A stretch of DNA of 64,000 nucleotides from Campylobacter peloridis LMG 23910 (GTDB lineage Bacteria; Campylobacterota; Campylobacteria; Campylobacterales; Campylobacteraceae): contig NZ_CP007766.1 in the NCBI RefSeq assembly GCF_000816785.1, positions 248,001-312,000 of the forward strand, given 5' to 3'. How positions within the stretch are numbered: the stretch's first letter is position 1; every line of letters begins with the position of its first letter. The notes under the pieces were generated by a model that was given only the letters and a program-made list of their open reading frames with translations, ran no database searches and was not told the origin of the DNA. This document shows, in pieces, positions 18,352 to 28,191 of the stretch. Position numbers and translations under genes: made by a program.

Positions 18352-19542
18352 TTGTTTTATGCTTTTTTTAAACACTTCGCCTCTATGTGCATAAGAATCA
18401 AATTGATCCAAGCTTGCACAAGCTGGACTTAACAAAGCTACTTCATTTTCTTTTAAATTTAAGTTTATTTCTTCTACAGCTTTAGGTAAAAATTCACAAT
18501 AATGAGCTTTTAAATTTACATTTTTAGCATAATCAAGCATTTTATTTGTGCTTTTTCCTATGGCATAAAGTTCTATGTTTAGATTTTTCATATAAGTAAA
18601 TAATTCACTTAAATCCACACCTTTATCATCTCCTCCTATGATAAGATGAATTTTTTTGTCTTTATAGCGTTTTAATGCTGCTAAAGTAGCGTCTAAATTA
18701 GTTGCTTTGGTATCATTAACCCAAAGTCTTTTTTTATCATCATATATTTCTTCTAACTTATCTTTTTCTATTTTAAATTCATTTAAAAGTTCGTATGAAC
18801 AACGATCAAGTATGATTTTTTCTATGCTTAAGGCTATTAATGCATCAAGTAAAAATGGAGTTTTAAAATGAATTTTGTCTATATTAATTTGCATTTTTTT
18901 AGCTAAATCTTGCTCATTTTCATAGCTTATAATGTATGCATGAGTAGGATAATTTTCGTATTTTTTAGGTAATATAGCCACATCATTTTCATTCATTCTA
19001 TCAAGCACGCTAAGTTTAGCTTGTTCATAGGCTTTAAAGCTTTTATGCCATGAAAGATGATCAGGTGTAATAGGCAAAAGTGCGTAAATTTCAGGTTTTG
19101 CAATTTTTGTATAAAAAAGTGAAAAAGAAGAACTTTCTAAAATCCACAAATTTGCATTAGCATCCATTTGTGCTAGTGGAATTCCTATATTAGCACCCAT
19201 TTGTGCATTAATGTGTTTTAAAAGATGATATGTCATTTGGGTTGTGGTAGTTTTGCCGTTGGTTCCGCTTATCCAAACGCTTTTTGGCATGCCATCATAA
19301 AAAAAATCATACTCGCTACTTAAATTTTTTGCTTGCTGTATAAGAAAATGATCATTTGGAAAACCAGGACTTGGAATTTCTAAATCGCTTTTTAAAGGAT
19401 CAAATTCACTTGGTGGTAAAAGTGTATTTTCAAATTCATCTTTACTAATGTTTGTAAATTTATCATCATAAATATCACATTCTTTAAAACGCTGTGCAAA
19501 GGCTTTGGTTGTTTTTCCGTATCCAAAAAGTGAAATTTTCAT
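18343..19542 (-). CDS. murD: UDP-N-acetylmuramoylalanine--D-glutamate ligase
   Basis: 399-residue cytoplasmic Mur ligase that adds D-Glu to UDP-MurNAc-L-Ala with ATP. The ATP-binding motif G-T-N-G-K-T-T-T is at residues 93-100. The central domain contains [12 protein letters not shown] and the C-terminal domain [12 protein letters not shown] and GGDDKGVD, all Mur ligase landmarks. It is shorter than the E. coli enzyme (about 440 residues), as in related epsilonproteobacteria. Its ATG overlaps the mraY stop by one base, so the two are co-translated. Confidence 0.93.
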   Translation of the reverse strand: MKISLFGYGKTTKAFAQRFKECDIYDDKFTNISKDEFENTLLPPSEFDPLKSDLEIPSPGFPNDHFLIQQAKNLSSEYDFFYDGMPKSVWISGTNGKTTTTQMTYHLLKHINAQMGANIGIPLAQMDANANLWILESSSFSLFYTKIAKPEIYALLPITPDHLSWHKSFKAYEQAKLSVLDRMNENDVAILPKKYENYPTHAYIISYENEQDLAKKMQINIDKIHFKTPFLLDALIALSIEKIILDRCSYELLNEFKIEKDKLEEIYDDKKRLWVNDTKATNLDATLAALKRYKDKKIHLIIGGDDKGVDLSELFTYMKNLNIELYAIGKSTNKMLDYAKNVNLKAHYCEFLPKAVEEINLNLKENEVALLSPACASLDQFDSYAHRGEVFKKSIKQLS

Positions 19543-20600
19543 TATCTTAACTTTATGCTTATTAATGCTATAAGATTAGCAAGTAAGGCTATCATCCAAA
19601 ATCGCACAATGATTTTATTTTCTACCCAGCCTATTTTTTCAAAATGATGATGAATAGGTGCCATTTTAAATACTCTTTTATTGAAAATTTTAAAACTTCC
19701 AACTTGTAAAATTACTGAAATGGTTTCTAAAACAAATACAAAACCTATAAGTAAAAGTAAAATTTCATTTTTGCTAACTATACCAAGATAACCCAAAAAG
19801 GCTCCTATGCTTAAACTTCCACTATCTCCCATAAATACTTGTGCAGGGTAACAATTATACCACAAAAATCCCATCAAAGCACCGACTAATGCTGCACTCA
19901 CAACAACAAGTTCTCCTAGCCCTTGAATTTTAGGTAAGAACAAATATGAACTATAAATAGCATTACCACTTAAATATAAAAAAATTCCAAGACTTAAAAG
20001 AGAAAATATAGAAGGAACGGTGGCTAAGCCATCAAGCCCATCGGTTAAATTTACAGCATTAGAGCTTGAAACTATAACTAAAATCCATAAAAAAAGCATA
20101 AATACCCCGCCATCAAAAATAGCATGTTTATAAAATGGTAGATAAAATTCAGTGTTTGTATTAAAAAAATACAACAATGCAACACAAATAAAAGCAGCAC
20201 TAAATTGCCCTAAAAGTTTCATTTTGGGACTAAGACCTGCGTGATTGTCTTTTTTTAGGATTTTTCCTAAATCATCTACTAAGCCTATTATACAAAATAA
20301 AATCAAGCACAATAAGCCTACAATTACAAAAGTATTGTTTAAATCAGCACTTAAAACGCTAGCTATGATAGTTGCAAAGATAAAAACTAATCCACCCATG
20401 GTTGGAGTATGAGATTTTTCTTGATGTGTTTTTGGAGCATAAGCATAAATAGGTTGGTTTGCTTTTTTATTTTGTGCCCATTTAATGAATTTAGGCATGA
20501 AATATAAACTTAAAAACAATGCTATAAAAAAAGCAAACCCAGCGCGCACACTAATATAAGAAAAAAACATATAATTTGTATATTCTGTAAGATAAAGCAA
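19542..20600 (-). CDS. mraY: Phospho-N-acetylmuramoyl-pentapeptide-transferase
   Basis: Inner-membrane enzyme that makes lipid I from UDP-MurNAc-pentapeptide and undecaprenyl phosphate. About ten membrane segments surround the family motifs: TPTMGG near the N-terminus, [10 protein letters not shown] with paired acidic residues, FMGDSGS, and the HHHFE loop near the C-terminus. I choose the TTG at 20600 (352 residues): AAGG lies 8 bases ahead and the length matches the family. The longer frame to 20687 would overlap the divergent gpmI start and adds residues the family lacks. It is followed directly by murD. Confidence 0.9.
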   Translation of the reverse strand: MLYLTEYTNYMFFSYISVRAGFAFFIALFLSLYFMPKFIKWAQNKKANQPIYAYAPKTHQEKSHTPTMGGLVFIFATIIASVLSADLNNTFVIVGLLCLILFCIIGLVDDLGKILKKDNHAGLSPKMKLLGQFSAAFICVALLYFFNTNTEFYLPFYKHAIFDGGVFMLFLWILVIVSSSNAVNLTDGLDGLATVPSIFSLLSLGIFLYLSGNAIYSSYLFLPKIQGLGELVVVSAALVGALMGFLWYNCYPAQVFMGDSGSLSIGAFLGYLGIVSKNEILLLLIGFVFVLETISVILQVGSFKIFNKRVFKMAPIHHHFEKIGWVENKIIVRFWMIALLANLIALISIKLR

Positions 20601-20641
20601 AATTTTAACCTTGTATTTGTTTTTTAAAAGCATAATTTTAG

Positions 20642-20647
20642 TAAAAT
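20642..20647 (+). promoter_or_regulatory. -10 box upstream of gpmI
   Basis: TAAAAT after TTTAG, 31 bases before the gpmI ATG, in the divergent region shared with mraY. Confidence 0.4.
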
Positions 20648-20678
20648 CATATAAATAAATTATAAAAAAGAGTAAAAA

Positions 20679-22157
20679 ATGAGTCAAAAATGTATTTTAG
20701 TGATAACAGATGGTATAGGATATAATAAAAATCAAGACTTTAATGCTTTTTTTCATGCTAAAAAACCTAATTATGAAAAACTTTTTAAACAAGTGCCAAA
20801 TACTTTATTAAAAACAAGTGGTTTAGCAGTTGGTTTGCCTGAAGGCCAAATGGGAAATAGCGAAGTAGGGCATATGTGTATAGGAAGTGGCCGTATTATT
20901 TATCAGAATTTAGTTAAGATAAATAAGGCCATAGAAGATAATACTTTAAAAGATAACAAAGCCTTAAAAGAGCTTTTGCAAAAATGTAAAAGAGTGCATA
21001 TTATAGGGCTTTATAGCGATGGAGGGGTGCATTCTATGCATACGCATTTTAATGCACTTTTAAAAATTTGTAAACAAGAAAATAAAGAAGTATTTGCTCA
21101 TGCAATTAGCGATGGTAGGGATTGTTCGCCAAATTCAGGTTTGGAATTTATAAAAAATTTACAAGATTTTTGTCAAAAAGAAGAAATTTGCTTTGCTTCT
21201 TTAGCAGGAAGATTTTATGCTATGGATAGGGATAAGCGTTATGATAGAACTAAGCTTTATTATGATGCTTTATTTGCTAAAGCACCAATTTGTAGTGATT
21301 TTATACAATTTATACAAAAAAGTTATGATGAAAATATCACAGATGAATTTTTAACCCCAGTTATTAGTCAAAACTTTGATGGTATTAAGGCTGAAGATGG
21401 TGTGATTTTTATCAATTTTAGAAATGATAGAATGCGTCAATTAGTCGCTTCTTTAACTCAAGAAAGTTTTAATGAATTTCCAAAAGAAGTGTTTGTAAAA
21501 AATGCTATTACTATGAGTTTGTATGATGAGAGTTTTAAATTGCCTATAATGTTTGAAAAAGAAGAGCTTAATAATACTTTAGCACAAGTGATTGCAAAAG
21601 CAAATTTAAGCCAATTACACACTGCAGAAACAGAAAAATACGCTCATGTGACTTTTTTCTTTAATGGTGGAAAAGAAGAATTAGAGTATAATGAAACAAG
21701 AATTTTAATCCCAAGTCCAAAGGTAAAAACTTACGATGAAAAGCCTCAAATGAGTGCTAAAGAAGTTACAGATGAGGTGATTAAGGGCATTGAAAAAGGT
21801 GAAGATTTTATCGTAGTAAATTTTGCCAATGGCGATATGGTAGGACACACGGGTGATTTTGAAGCTGCAGTTAGTGCGGTTGAATGTGTGGATGAGTGTT
21901 TGGGTAGGGTGGTTGCGTGTGCTAAAAAGCATGATTATGCTTTTATCATTACCTCAGATCATGGAAATTGCGAAGCAATGCAAGATAAAAATGGAGATTT
22001 ACTAACAAATCATACAATTTTTGATGTTTTTGTTTTTATTCATGCAAAGGGGGTTGAAAAGATAAAAGAAGGTATGGGACTTAGCAATATAGCAGCTAGT
22101 GTTTTAAAGATTATGGGACTTAGCATTCCAAAAGAGATGGATGAAGCTTTATTTTAA
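20679..22157 (+). CDS. gpmI: 2,3-bisphosphoglycerate-independent phosphoglycerate mutase
   Basis: 492-residue Mn-dependent enzyme interconverting 3- and 2-phosphoglycerate in glycolysis/gluconeogenesis. The metal ligand Asp11 lies in ITDGIG. The phosphoserine nucleophile Ser61 lies in [10 protein letters not shown]. The substrate-binding [18 protein letters not shown] and the second metal site [12 protein letters not shown] and SDHGNCE are all present. Length is close to the usual about 510. fabG follows after 15 bases with its own GGAG site, so the two probably form an operon. Confidence 0.95.
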   Translation: MSQKCILVITDGIGYNKNQDFNAFFHAKKPNYEKLFKQVPNTLLKTSGLAVGLPEGQMGNSEVGHMCIGSGRIIYQNLVKINKAIEDNTLKDNKALKELLQKCKRVHIIGLYSDGGVHSMHTHFNALLKICKQENKEVFAHAISDGRDCSPNSGLEFIKNLQDFCQKEEICFASLAGRFYAMDRDKRYDRTKLYYDALFAKAPICSDFIQFIQKSYDENITDEFLTPVISQNFDGIKAEDGVIFINFRNDRMRQLVASLTQESFNEFPKEVFVKNAITMSLYDESFKLPIMFEKEELNNTLAQVIAKANLSQLHTAETEKYAHVTFFFNGGKEELEYNETRILIPSPKVKTYDEKPQMSAKEVTDEVIKGIEKGEDFIVVNFANGDMVGHTGDFEAAVSAVECVDECLGRVVACAKKHDYAFIITSDHGNCEAMQDKNGDLLTNHTIFDVFVFIHAKGVEKIKEGMGLSNIAASVLKIMGLSIPKEMDEALF

Positions 22158-22172
22158 ATTTAAAGGAGAACA

Positions 22173-22916
22173 ATGAAATTTAGTGGAAAAAATGTTTTAA
22201 TAACAGGTGCAAGTAAAGGCATAGGTGCAGCAATTGCAAAAGAATTAGCAACTCATGGTTTAAAAGTTTGGATTAATTATAGAAGTAAGCCTGAGCTTGC
22301 TGATGCACTAAAAGAAGAAATTGAAAAAAATGGTGGCATTGCAGCTGTAATTAAATTTGATGCTAGTGTTGAAGAAGAATTTGTTAATGCTGTTGCTACT
22401 ATTATACAAAGTGATGGCGAGCTTAGTTATTTGGTTAATAATGCAGGTATTACTAATGATAAATTAGCACTTAGAATGAGTATGGATGATTTTTCATCAG
22501 TGATTAATGCGAATTTAAATTCAAGCTTTTTAGGTTGCAGGGAAGCTTTAAAAGCTATGAGTAAAAAGCGTTTTGGCGCGGTGGTAAATATCGCCTCTAT
22601 AGTTGGAGAGATGGGAAATGTAGGGCAGAGTAATTATAGCGCTAGCAAAGGTGGTATGATAGCACTAACAAAATCTTTTGCTAAAGAAGGTGCAGCTAGA
22701 AATATAAGATATAACTGCATTACCCCTGGTTTTATAAAAAGCGATATGACAGAAGTTCTAAGCGATGAAATAAAACAAAATTATATAAACAATATCCCTT
22801 TAAAACGCTTTGCTGATGCGAGTGAAGTAGCCCAAGCTGTAGCATTTTTACTAAGTGATCATTCTTCTTATATCACAGGAGAAATTTTAAAGGTTAATGG
22901 CGGACTTTATATGTAA
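22173..22916 (+). CDS. fabG: 3-oxoacyl-[acyl-carrier-protein] reductase
   Basis: 247-residue short-chain dehydrogenase that reduces 3-oxoacyl-ACP with NADPH in fatty acid synthesis. The Rossmann motif TGASKGIG is at 11-18, NNAG at 89-92, and the catalytic Ser142, Tyr155 and Lys159 are intact. VNGGLYM at the C-terminus is typical of FabG. Length is standard. A 9-bp stem-loop immediately after the stop codon ends the gpmI-fabG unit. Confidence 0.94.
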   Translation: MKFSGKNVLITGASKGIGAAIAKELATHGLKVWINYRSKPELADALKEEIEKNGGIAAVIKFDASVEEEFVNAVATIIQSDGELSYLVNNAGITNDKLALRMSMDDFSSVINANLNSSFLGCREALKAMSKKRFGAVVNIASIVGEMGNVGQSNYSASKGGMIALTKSFAKEGAARNIRYNCITPGFIKSDMTEVLSDEIKQNYINNIPLKRFADASEVAQAVAFLLSDHSSYITGEILKVNGGLYM

Positions 22917-22917
22917 T

Positions 22918-22940
22918 CAAGCAAGGTTTATCCTTGCTTG
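22918..22940. terminator. Bidirectional stem-loop between fabG and acpS
   Basis: Perfect 9-bp arms 22918-22926 and 22932-22940 with a 5-base loop (TTTAT) and GTTTC behind on the plus strand. The stop codon of the convergent acpS lies in the loop. Confidence 0.65.
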
Positions 22941-23284
22941 GTTTCTATAGCCACTACTGCTATAGCAAAACCCCCATCATGAGCTACACTTACACTAGTT
23001 GATTTTATATTAAATTCTTTTATAATTTTTTGAGAAAATTGAATGTGAGGAGCATTTTTGCTATCTTTAAAGATAATGATATCAAAAAAAGAACATTCCT
23101 TTGAAATTCCTACACCTAAAGCTTTAGAAGCTGCTTCTTTAATAGCCCAAAATCCTGCTAATGTATTGGTATTTTTAATATAACTTTGCTCTTGCTTGGA
23201 TAAAAATTTATCCAAGAAAAGCGTTTTGTGTCTATCATAAATTTTTTCTATGCGAGAGCATAAGACTATATCACATCCTATCAT
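22928..23284 (-). CDS. acpS: Holo-[acyl-carrier-protein] synthase
   Basis: 118-residue phosphopantetheinyl transferase that moves 4'-phosphopantetheine from CoA to the ACP serine. [13 protein letters not shown] carries the conserved Asp5, and the [14 protein letters not shown] motif carries the Mg-binding Glu and basic Lys. It would act on AcpP (38549) and plausibly on the second carrier protein at 44377. Its ATG shares a base with the fliL stop, so translation is coupled. Confidence 0.92.
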   Translation of the reverse strand: MIGCDIVLCSRIEKIYDRHKTLFLDKFLSKQEQSYIKNTNTLAGFWAIKEAASKALGVGISKECSFFDIIIFKDSKNAPHIQFSQKIIKEFNIKSTSVSVAHDGGFAIAVVAIETKQG

Positions 23285-23835
23285 TAAGATACAACAAAAT
23301 CAGTAAAATAAATATTTTTTATAAAGCCATCGGTTAAAACTTCGTTGATTTTACCGGTTAATTCATCTTTTAGTCTTTCTTTTCCTTTGGTAGTGCTTAC
23401 TTCTTCAAATGTTTTTGAAGTTAATGTTCTAATGATAATATCTCTTATAATTGCACTTTTTTTATCAAGTTCTGGAGTTAGAGTTTCAACATTTTGTTCA
23501 AGTTGTATAGTGCATTTTACATATCTTGCACCACCATCACTTAATAAATTTAGAGTAAAAGGTGCTAAAGGATACATCACTCCAATATTTGCATAATCAC
23601 TTCCTCTAGCTGCTACTGCATTGGTTTTTTTCGGTGCTGGTGCAGCTTGCTGAGTAGCCTCTTCATTTTGTGCAGTAGGATTTTCTTCAGAATTTCCACC
23701 ACTAAACATTAAATAAGCTATTGCTCCTATAATTACAAGTAAAAATACAAACAAGAAAACTACGATAATAATAACTAAAGTATTACCACCCTTTTTTTTA
23801 GTTTCTACTTGTTCATCCATCATATCATCAGCCAT
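23284..23835 (-). CDS. fliL: Flagellar basal-body protein FliL
   Basis: 183-residue single-pass inner-membrane protein that associates with the flagellar stator. A short charged cytoplasmic tail is followed by a transmembrane helix at about 20-45, an Ala/Gln/Pro-rich linker (about 50-78) and the periplasmic FliL domain ([26 protein letters not shown] onward, to the conserved end YFTDFVVS). It is operonic with acpS. Confidence 0.92.
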   Translation of the reverse strand: MADDMMDEQVETKKKGGNTLVIIIVVFLFVFLLVIIGAIAYLMFSGGNSEENPTAQNEEATQQAAPAPKKTNAVAARGSDYANIGVMYPLAPFTLNLLSDGGARYVKCTIQLEQNVETLTPELDKKSAIIRDIIIRTLTSKTFEEVSTTKGKERLKDELTGKINEVLTDGFIKNIYFTDFVVS

Positions 23836-23903
23836 TTTTTTCCTTTTATTTAATATTTAAGAGTGTTATTGTATCAAAAATTACATTTTTTAAAAATACC
23901 TAT

Positions 23904-24542
23904 TTATTTTATTTTTTGCAAATGTCTATAAACACTAGGTTCGGAGATATTTAAAATTTCTGCAACTTTTGGTATAACTCCTTTTACATTAAACACCCCT
24001 TTTTCATATAAACTAGCAATTATTTTTTGTTTTTCTTTAGGTTTTAAATTTTTATTTTTAAAGCTTTCTATATCCATTCCAGATATATCTTCAACAATTT
24101 CTTCTAAATCTAATCTTATATATTCTTTGTTATCTTGTTGAGTATCTTCATAGGAATTATCATAAATATTTCCCAAATTTAAAATTTCATCTGATATTTT
24201 TTTAAATGCTGAAGTATCATGATTTATACAAAGTAAACCTTCAAGCTTTTCATCTTTTTTTATAAAAAAAGTTGAGCCTGATGTAATTTGAGAATTTTTT
24301 GGTGAAGTTTTATAATGCGTAATGTAATCTCTTTCTAAATAAACTTTGTTTTTAATCATTTCTATTGCAAAACCTGTTAAAGGAGAATTGATTGTTCTTT
24401 TGCTAATGTGATTATTTGCAATTTCTGCTATATTAGCACCATCTTCACTTACATCATGTAAAACTATTTCATAGTTTCTTCCTAAAGTGTCAGCAAGAAA
24501 TTTAACAAGCTTTATATAATAAGTTCTTGTTTCCTTGTCCAT
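23904..24542 (-). CDS. PAS_6/HTH_22 (YheO-type) transcriptional regulator 1
   Basis: 212-residue DNA-binding regulator. The N-terminal YheO-like PAS domain (about 5-115, with NHISKRTINSPLTGFA and GSTFFIK) probably senses a small molecule. The C-terminal helix-turn-helix (about 165-212) contains KGVFNVKGVIPKVAEILNISEPSVYRHLQK. A strong AAGGAGGGA precedes the ATG. It is a clear paralogue of the regulator at 29524. Divergent from katA, whose promoter region carries an operator-like inverted repeat also found at the other paralogue. The ligand is unknown; C. jejuni has a relative beside ridA. Confidence 0.85.
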   Translation of the reverse strand: MDKETRTYYIKLVKFLADTLGRNYEIVLHDVSEDGANIAEIANNHISKRTINSPLTGFAIEMIKNKVYLERDYITHYKTSPKNSQITSGSTFFIKKDEKLEGLLCINHDTSAFKKISDEILNLGNIYDNSYEDTQQDNKEYIRLDLEEIVEDISGMDIESFKNKNLKPKEKQKIIASLYEKGVFNVKGVIPKVAEILNISEPSVYRHLQKIK

Positions 24543-24728
24543 TTGTCCCTCCTTGTTAATTTTGTAGTTAAGAATATTTAAAATAATTTATTTTATTCTT
24601 ATTTTTTAATAATTTTATTACAAAATAAAAATAATTATGCTTAAAAAAATATTTTTTTTAAAAAAAATAATAATTTATATGATTTTTGATTAGTGTTTTA
24701 TTTTAATATTCGTTTAATATTTTAAAGA

Positions 24729-24760
24729 TATAATTTATCAAATAATAAAAATTATTATTT
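24729..24760 (+). promoter_or_regulatory. katA promoter -10 with adjoining inverted-repeat operator
   Basis: A perfect TATAAT box at 24729-24734 is followed by a 9-3-9 inverted repeat (arms 24740-24748 and 24752-24760). The ten bases 24731-24740 recur exactly at 30251-30260 upstream of ridA. Candidates for the binding protein are the flanking PAS/HTH regulators or a Fur/PerR-type repressor. The rest of 24543-24728 is A/T-rich without a gene. Confidence 0.55.
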
Positions 24761-24775
24761 AAAAAAGGAGACATG

Positions 24776-26200
24776 ATGAAAAAATTAACTAATGATTTTG
24801 GAAATATAGTTGCGGATAATCAAAACTCACTAAGTGCTGGCGCTAAAGGTCCGCTTTTAATGCAAGATTATATCTTACTTGAAAAACTTGCTCATCAAAA
24901 CAGAGAAAGAATTCCAGAAAGAGCAGTGCATGCTAAAGGAAGTGGTGCTTATGGGGAGTTAAAAATCACAAAAGATATTTCTCAATACACCAAGGCAAAA
25001 GTTTTACAACTTGGAGAAAGCACACCTTTGTTTATAAGATTTTCAACCGTTGCAGGTGAAGCAGGTGCAGCAGATGCAGAAAGAGATGTAAGAGGTTTTG
25101 CGATTAAATTTTATACTAAAGAAGGAAATTGGGATTTAGTAGGCAATAATACTCCAACATTTTTTATAAGAGATGCTTATAAATTCCCTGATTTTATCCA
25201 CACTCAAAAAAGAGACCCAAGAACGCATTTAAGAAGTAATAACGCTGCATGGGATTTTTGGACTTTATGCCCTGAGAGCTTACATCAAGTAACTATCTTA
25301 ATGAGCGATAGAGGAATTCCTGCAAGCTATCGTCATATGCATGGTTTTGGAAGCCATACTTATAGTTTGATTAACGATAAAAATGAAAGATTTTGGGTGA
25401 AATTTCATTTTAAAACCAAGCAAGGTATTAAAAATTTAACCAATGAAGAAGCTGCAAATTTAATAGCAAATGATAGAGAAAGTCATCAAAGGGATTTATA
25501 TGAAGCTATTGAAAAAGGAGATTTTCCAAAATGGACTTTTCAAATTCAAGTTTTAAAAGAAGATGAGGTAGATAAACTTGGTTTTAATCCTTTTGATTTA
25601 ACTAAAGTTTGGCCACATAGCATTGCACCTTTGATTGAAGTGGGTGAGATGGTATTAAATAAAAATGTACAAAATTATTTCAACGAAGTAGAACAAGCTG
25701 CATTTAGCCCAAGCAATATAGTCTCTGGTATTGGTTTTAGTCCTGATAAAATGCTTCAAGCTAGAATTTTTTCTTATCCTGATGCACACAGATACCGCAT
25801 AGGAACAAATTATCATTTATTGCCAGTTAATCGTGCAAAAAGTGAAGTAAATACTTACAATGTAGCAGGAGCTATGAATTTTGATACTTATAAAAACGGC
25901 CCTGCTTATTATGAACCAAATAGTTATGATGATAGCCCAAAAGAAGATAAAAGCTATCTTGAGCCTGATTTAGCACTTGAAGGCAATGCACAAAGATATG
26001 CTCCACTTGATGATGATTTTTATACCCAACCAAGAGCCTTGTTTGATATAATGAACCAAGATCAAAAAGAGCAATTATTTAAAAATATCGCTGCTTCTAT
26101 GAATGGGGTTGATGAAAAAATCATTGCTAGAGCACTAAATCATTTTGAAAAAATTTCAAGCGAATATGCAAATGGAGTTAAAAAAGCTTTGAAAATGTAA
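24776..26200 (+). CDS. katA: Catalase, monofunctional haem type
   Basis: 474-residue cytoplasmic haem catalase of the small-subunit clade that converts H2O2 to water and oxygen. Catalytic His52 lies in [10 protein letters not shown], the distal Asn in VGNNTPTFF, and the haem-ligand Tyr in [14 protein letters not shown] (about 335-347). I prefer ATG 24776 over 24773 because the GGAG spacing is better and the length matches C. jejuni KatA. No peroxidase or large-subunit extension is present. It is followed by a small ankyrin gene that in C. jejuni is linked to haem delivery to catalase. Confidence 0.95.
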   Translation: MKKLTNDFGNIVADNQNSLSAGAKGPLLMQDYILLEKLAHQNRERIPERAVHAKGSGAYGELKITKDISQYTKAKVLQLGESTPLFIRFSTVAGEAGAADAERDVRGFAIKFYTKEGNWDLVGNNTPTFFIRDAYKFPDFIHTQKRDPRTHLRSNNAAWDFWTLCPESLHQVTILMSDRGIPASYRHMHGFGSHTYSLINDKNERFWVKFHFKTKQGIKNLTNEEAANLIANDRESHQRDLYEAIEKGDFPKWTFQIQVLKEDEVDKLGFNPFDLTKVWPHSIAPLIEVGEMVLNKNVQNYFNEVEQAAFSPSNIVSGIGFSPDKMLQARIFSYPDAHRYRIGTNYHLLPVNRAKSEVNTYNVAGAMNFDTYKNGPAYYEPNSYDDSPKEDKSYLEPDLALEGNAQRYAPLDDDFYTQPRALFDIMNQDQKEQLFKNIAASMNGVDEKIIARALNHFEKISSEYANGVKKALKM

Positions 26201-26207
26201 TTTTTAC

Positions 26208-26228
26208 TTGCCACTTTAAAAGTGGCAA
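26208..26228 (+). other. 9-bp stem-loop between katA and the ankyrin gene
   Basis: Perfect arms 26208-26216 and 26220-26228 with a 3-base loop, just after the katA stop. It lacks a T-tail, so it is more likely an mRNA-stabilizing or partial-terminator element that lowers expression of the second gene. Confidence 0.5.
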
Positions 26229-26251
26229 ACTAAAGATTATAAAGGAAAAAT

Positions 26252-26722
26252 ATGTTTAGCAACGAAGAAGAACAAAGAATTCAAGAACTTTGCACTATGG
26301 CTTTTGATTTTGCAAGAAAAAATGATTTGCAAAATTTAAAGACTATGATAGAAGCAGGTTTGAGCGTGAATTTAAAAAATCACAAAGGCGATAGCCTTTT
26401 AATGCTTGCAAGTTATCACAATGCTTATGAATGTGCTAAGTTTTTACTAGAAAATAATGCTAGAGTAGATGAAAAAAATGATAGAGGACAAACTCCATTA
26501 GCAGGAGTGTGTTTTAAGGGATATTTGCCTATGTGTAAGCTTTTAGTAGAATATGGAGCAAATATAGATGAAAATAATGGCCTTGGTATGACCCCTTTTA
26601 CCTTTGCACTAATGTTTGGGCGCAAAGATATAGTGGAGTTTTTAACAAAGCATTCTAAAAAAACTTTTTTTAAAAAAATAGCCTTTGGTGTGTTGAAAAT
26701 TTTTAAAAGAAATAAAAGTTAA
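26252..26722 (+). CDS. Ankyrin-repeat protein, probable catalase accessory
   Basis: 156-residue protein without signal peptide. It carries about three or four ankyrin repeats between residues 30 and 140 (NLKNHKGDSLLMLASYHNAYECAKFLLENNA, DEKNDRGQTPLAGVCFKGY, DENNGLGMTPFTFALMFGR) and a basic C-terminal tail. In C. jejuni the corresponding gene behind katA was reported to help haem trafficking to KatA; here that is inferred from position and size. It starts after AAAGGAAAAAT. An A/T-rich gap of 60 bases follows. Confidence 0.88.
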   Translation: MFSNEEEQRIQELCTMAFDFARKNDLQNLKTMIEAGLSVNLKNHKGDSLLMLASYHNAYECAKFLLENNARVDEKNDRGQTPLAGVCFKGYLPMCKLLVEYGANIDENNGLGMTPFTFALMFGRKDIVEFLTKHSKKTFFKKIAFGVLKIFKRNKS

Positions 26723-26750
26723 ACTTTTTAAAAAAATAAAAATTATAAAA

Positions 26751-26780
26751 TTATCCTTTTATTTATAAATAAAAGGATAA
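26751..26780. promoter_or_regulatory. Perfect 30-base palindrome covering the argH ribosome binding site
   Basis: Bases 26751-26765 are the exact reverse complement of 26766-26780, with no spacer. The AAAAGG ribosome site lies in the right arm, two bases before the end of the palindrome and five before the ATG. A TAAAAT -10-like box at 26746-26751 touches the left edge. It could act as a DNA operator at the transcription start or as an RNA hairpin hiding the ribosome site. Confidence 0.65.
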
Positions 26781-26782
26781 AC

Positions 26783-28186
26783 ATGTCACAAAAAGCAGAA
26801 AAATTGTGGGGAGGGCGTTTTGATTTGCCTACAAATAAATTGGTTGAAGAATATACAGCTTCACTGCCAGTTGAGCCAAGACTTGCCCCTTTTGATATAC
26901 AAGGAAGTATAATCCACTGCACTATGCTTGCAAAACAAGGCATTATAAAAGAAGATGAAGCAAAGGCTATCATCAAGGGTTTAGAGCAAGTTAGAGAAGA
27001 AATTCAAAATGGAACCTTTGTTTTTGATATAGCTGATGAAGATATTCATATGGCTATAGAAAAAAGAATGACACAAATTGTAGGCCCAGTAGGTGGAAAG
27101 CTTCACACTGCAAGAAGTAGAAATGACCAAACTACGCTTGATTCTAAAATTCACATGAGAGCTGTTATTAAAGAAGTATTAACTCAAATTACTACTTTGC
27201 AAAAAGAAATTATCCATCAAGCACAAAAAAATATCAAAGCTATCATGCCAGGTTATACACATTTACAAACTGGTCAACCTATACTTTTTTCACATTGGAT
27301 TATGGCATATTTTTGGATGTTAAGTAGGGATTATTCTCGCTTTGAAGATTTATATAAAAGAATGAATGAGTGTCCTTTAGGAGCGGCTGCACTTGGTGGA
27401 ACTACATTTAATATAGACAGACATTTTTGTGCCAAAGAACTAGGCTTTATTAAACCAACAGAAAATAGCATTGATAGTGTAAGCGATAGGGATCATATGG
27501 TTGAATTTACTTCTGTGGCTGCAATGTGTTTTATGCACCTTAGTCGTTTTTGTGAAGAGCTTATACTTTTTTCAAGTCAAGATTTTAAATTTATAGAATT
27601 AAGTGATGATTTTTGCACTGGTTCAAGCATAATGCCTCAAAAGAAAAATCCTGATGTAGCTGAAAAAATGCGTGGTAAGACAGGTAGAATGTATGGCAAT
27701 GTTATGGCAATGCTAACTATCATGAAAGGCATTCCACTAGCTTATAATACTGATATGAGTGAAGATAAGGCTGCAGTTTATGATTCTATGGATACTTTAA
27801 TGGCAAGTTTAAAAATCATAACTCCTATGATAGAAAAAATGCAAGTAAATGCTAATAACACAAGAGCAGCTGCTGCAAAAGGATTTTCAAATGCCACAGA
27901 TATGGCTGATTATTTAGTAAGAAAAAATATACCATTTAGAGAAGCTCATAGTATAGTTGGTGGAGCTGTGAATTATTGTATTAAACATGGAAAAATGCTT
28001 GAAGAGCTTAGTATGGAAGAATTTCATCAATTTAATGAAAATATCCAAGAGGATATTTATGAGGCAATTGCTTTAGAAACTTGTATAGACGCAAGAGTAT
28101 CTTATGGTGGCACAGGAACTAAAGTAGTTTTAGAGCAAATTGAACATGCAAAAGAACTTTTAAATAGCTATAAAGCAAAGGTATAA
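26783..28186 (+). CDS. argH: Argininosuccinate lyase
   Basis: 467-residue fumarase/aspartase-superfamily enzyme that splits argininosuccinate into arginine and fumarate. KLWGGRF at the N-terminus, HTARSRNDQ (about 112-120), TGQPILFSHW, PLGAAALGGTTFNIDR and the signature GSSIMPQKKNPD with catalytic Ser (about 282-293) all match ArgH. The last-but-one motif differs slightly from the usual PLGSGALAGT. A Dcu carrier gene follows 5 bases later, which would handle fumarate, so a role in fumarate supply is possible. No other arginine gene is nearby. Confidence 0.88.
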   Translation: MSQKAEKLWGGRFDLPTNKLVEEYTASLPVEPRLAPFDIQGSIIHCTMLAKQGIIKEDEAKAIIKGLEQVREEIQNGTFVFDIADEDIHMAIEKRMTQIVGPVGGKLHTARSRNDQTTLDSKIHMRAVIKEVLTQITTLQKEIIHQAQKNIKAIMPGYTHLQTGQPILFSHWIMAYFWMLSRDYSRFEDLYKRMNECPLGAAALGGTTFNIDRHFCAKELGFIKPTENSIDSVSDRDHMVEFTSVAAMCFMHLSRFCEELILFSSQDFKFIELSDDFCTGSSIMPQKKNPDVAEKMRGKTGRMYGNVMAMLTIMKGIPLAYNTDMSEDKAAVYDSMDTLMASLKIITPMIEKMQVNANNTRAAAAKGFSNATDMADYLVRKNIPFREAHSIVGGAVNYCIKHGKMLEELSMEEFHQFNENIQEDIYEAIALETCIDARVSYGGTGTKVVLEQIEHAKELLNSYKAKV

Positions 28187-28191
28187 GCTAG

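Noticed and set aside
20601-20687. Longer N-terminus for MraY
   Set aside because: It would overlap the divergent gpmI start and adds residues not expected for the family; TTG 20600 has a proper ribosome site.
24543-24772. Definite Fur or PerR box upstream of katA
   Set aside because: The A/T inverted repeat is compatible with one, but the same sequence beside ridA and the adjacent PAS/HTH regulators give an equally good explanation; not resolvable by reading.
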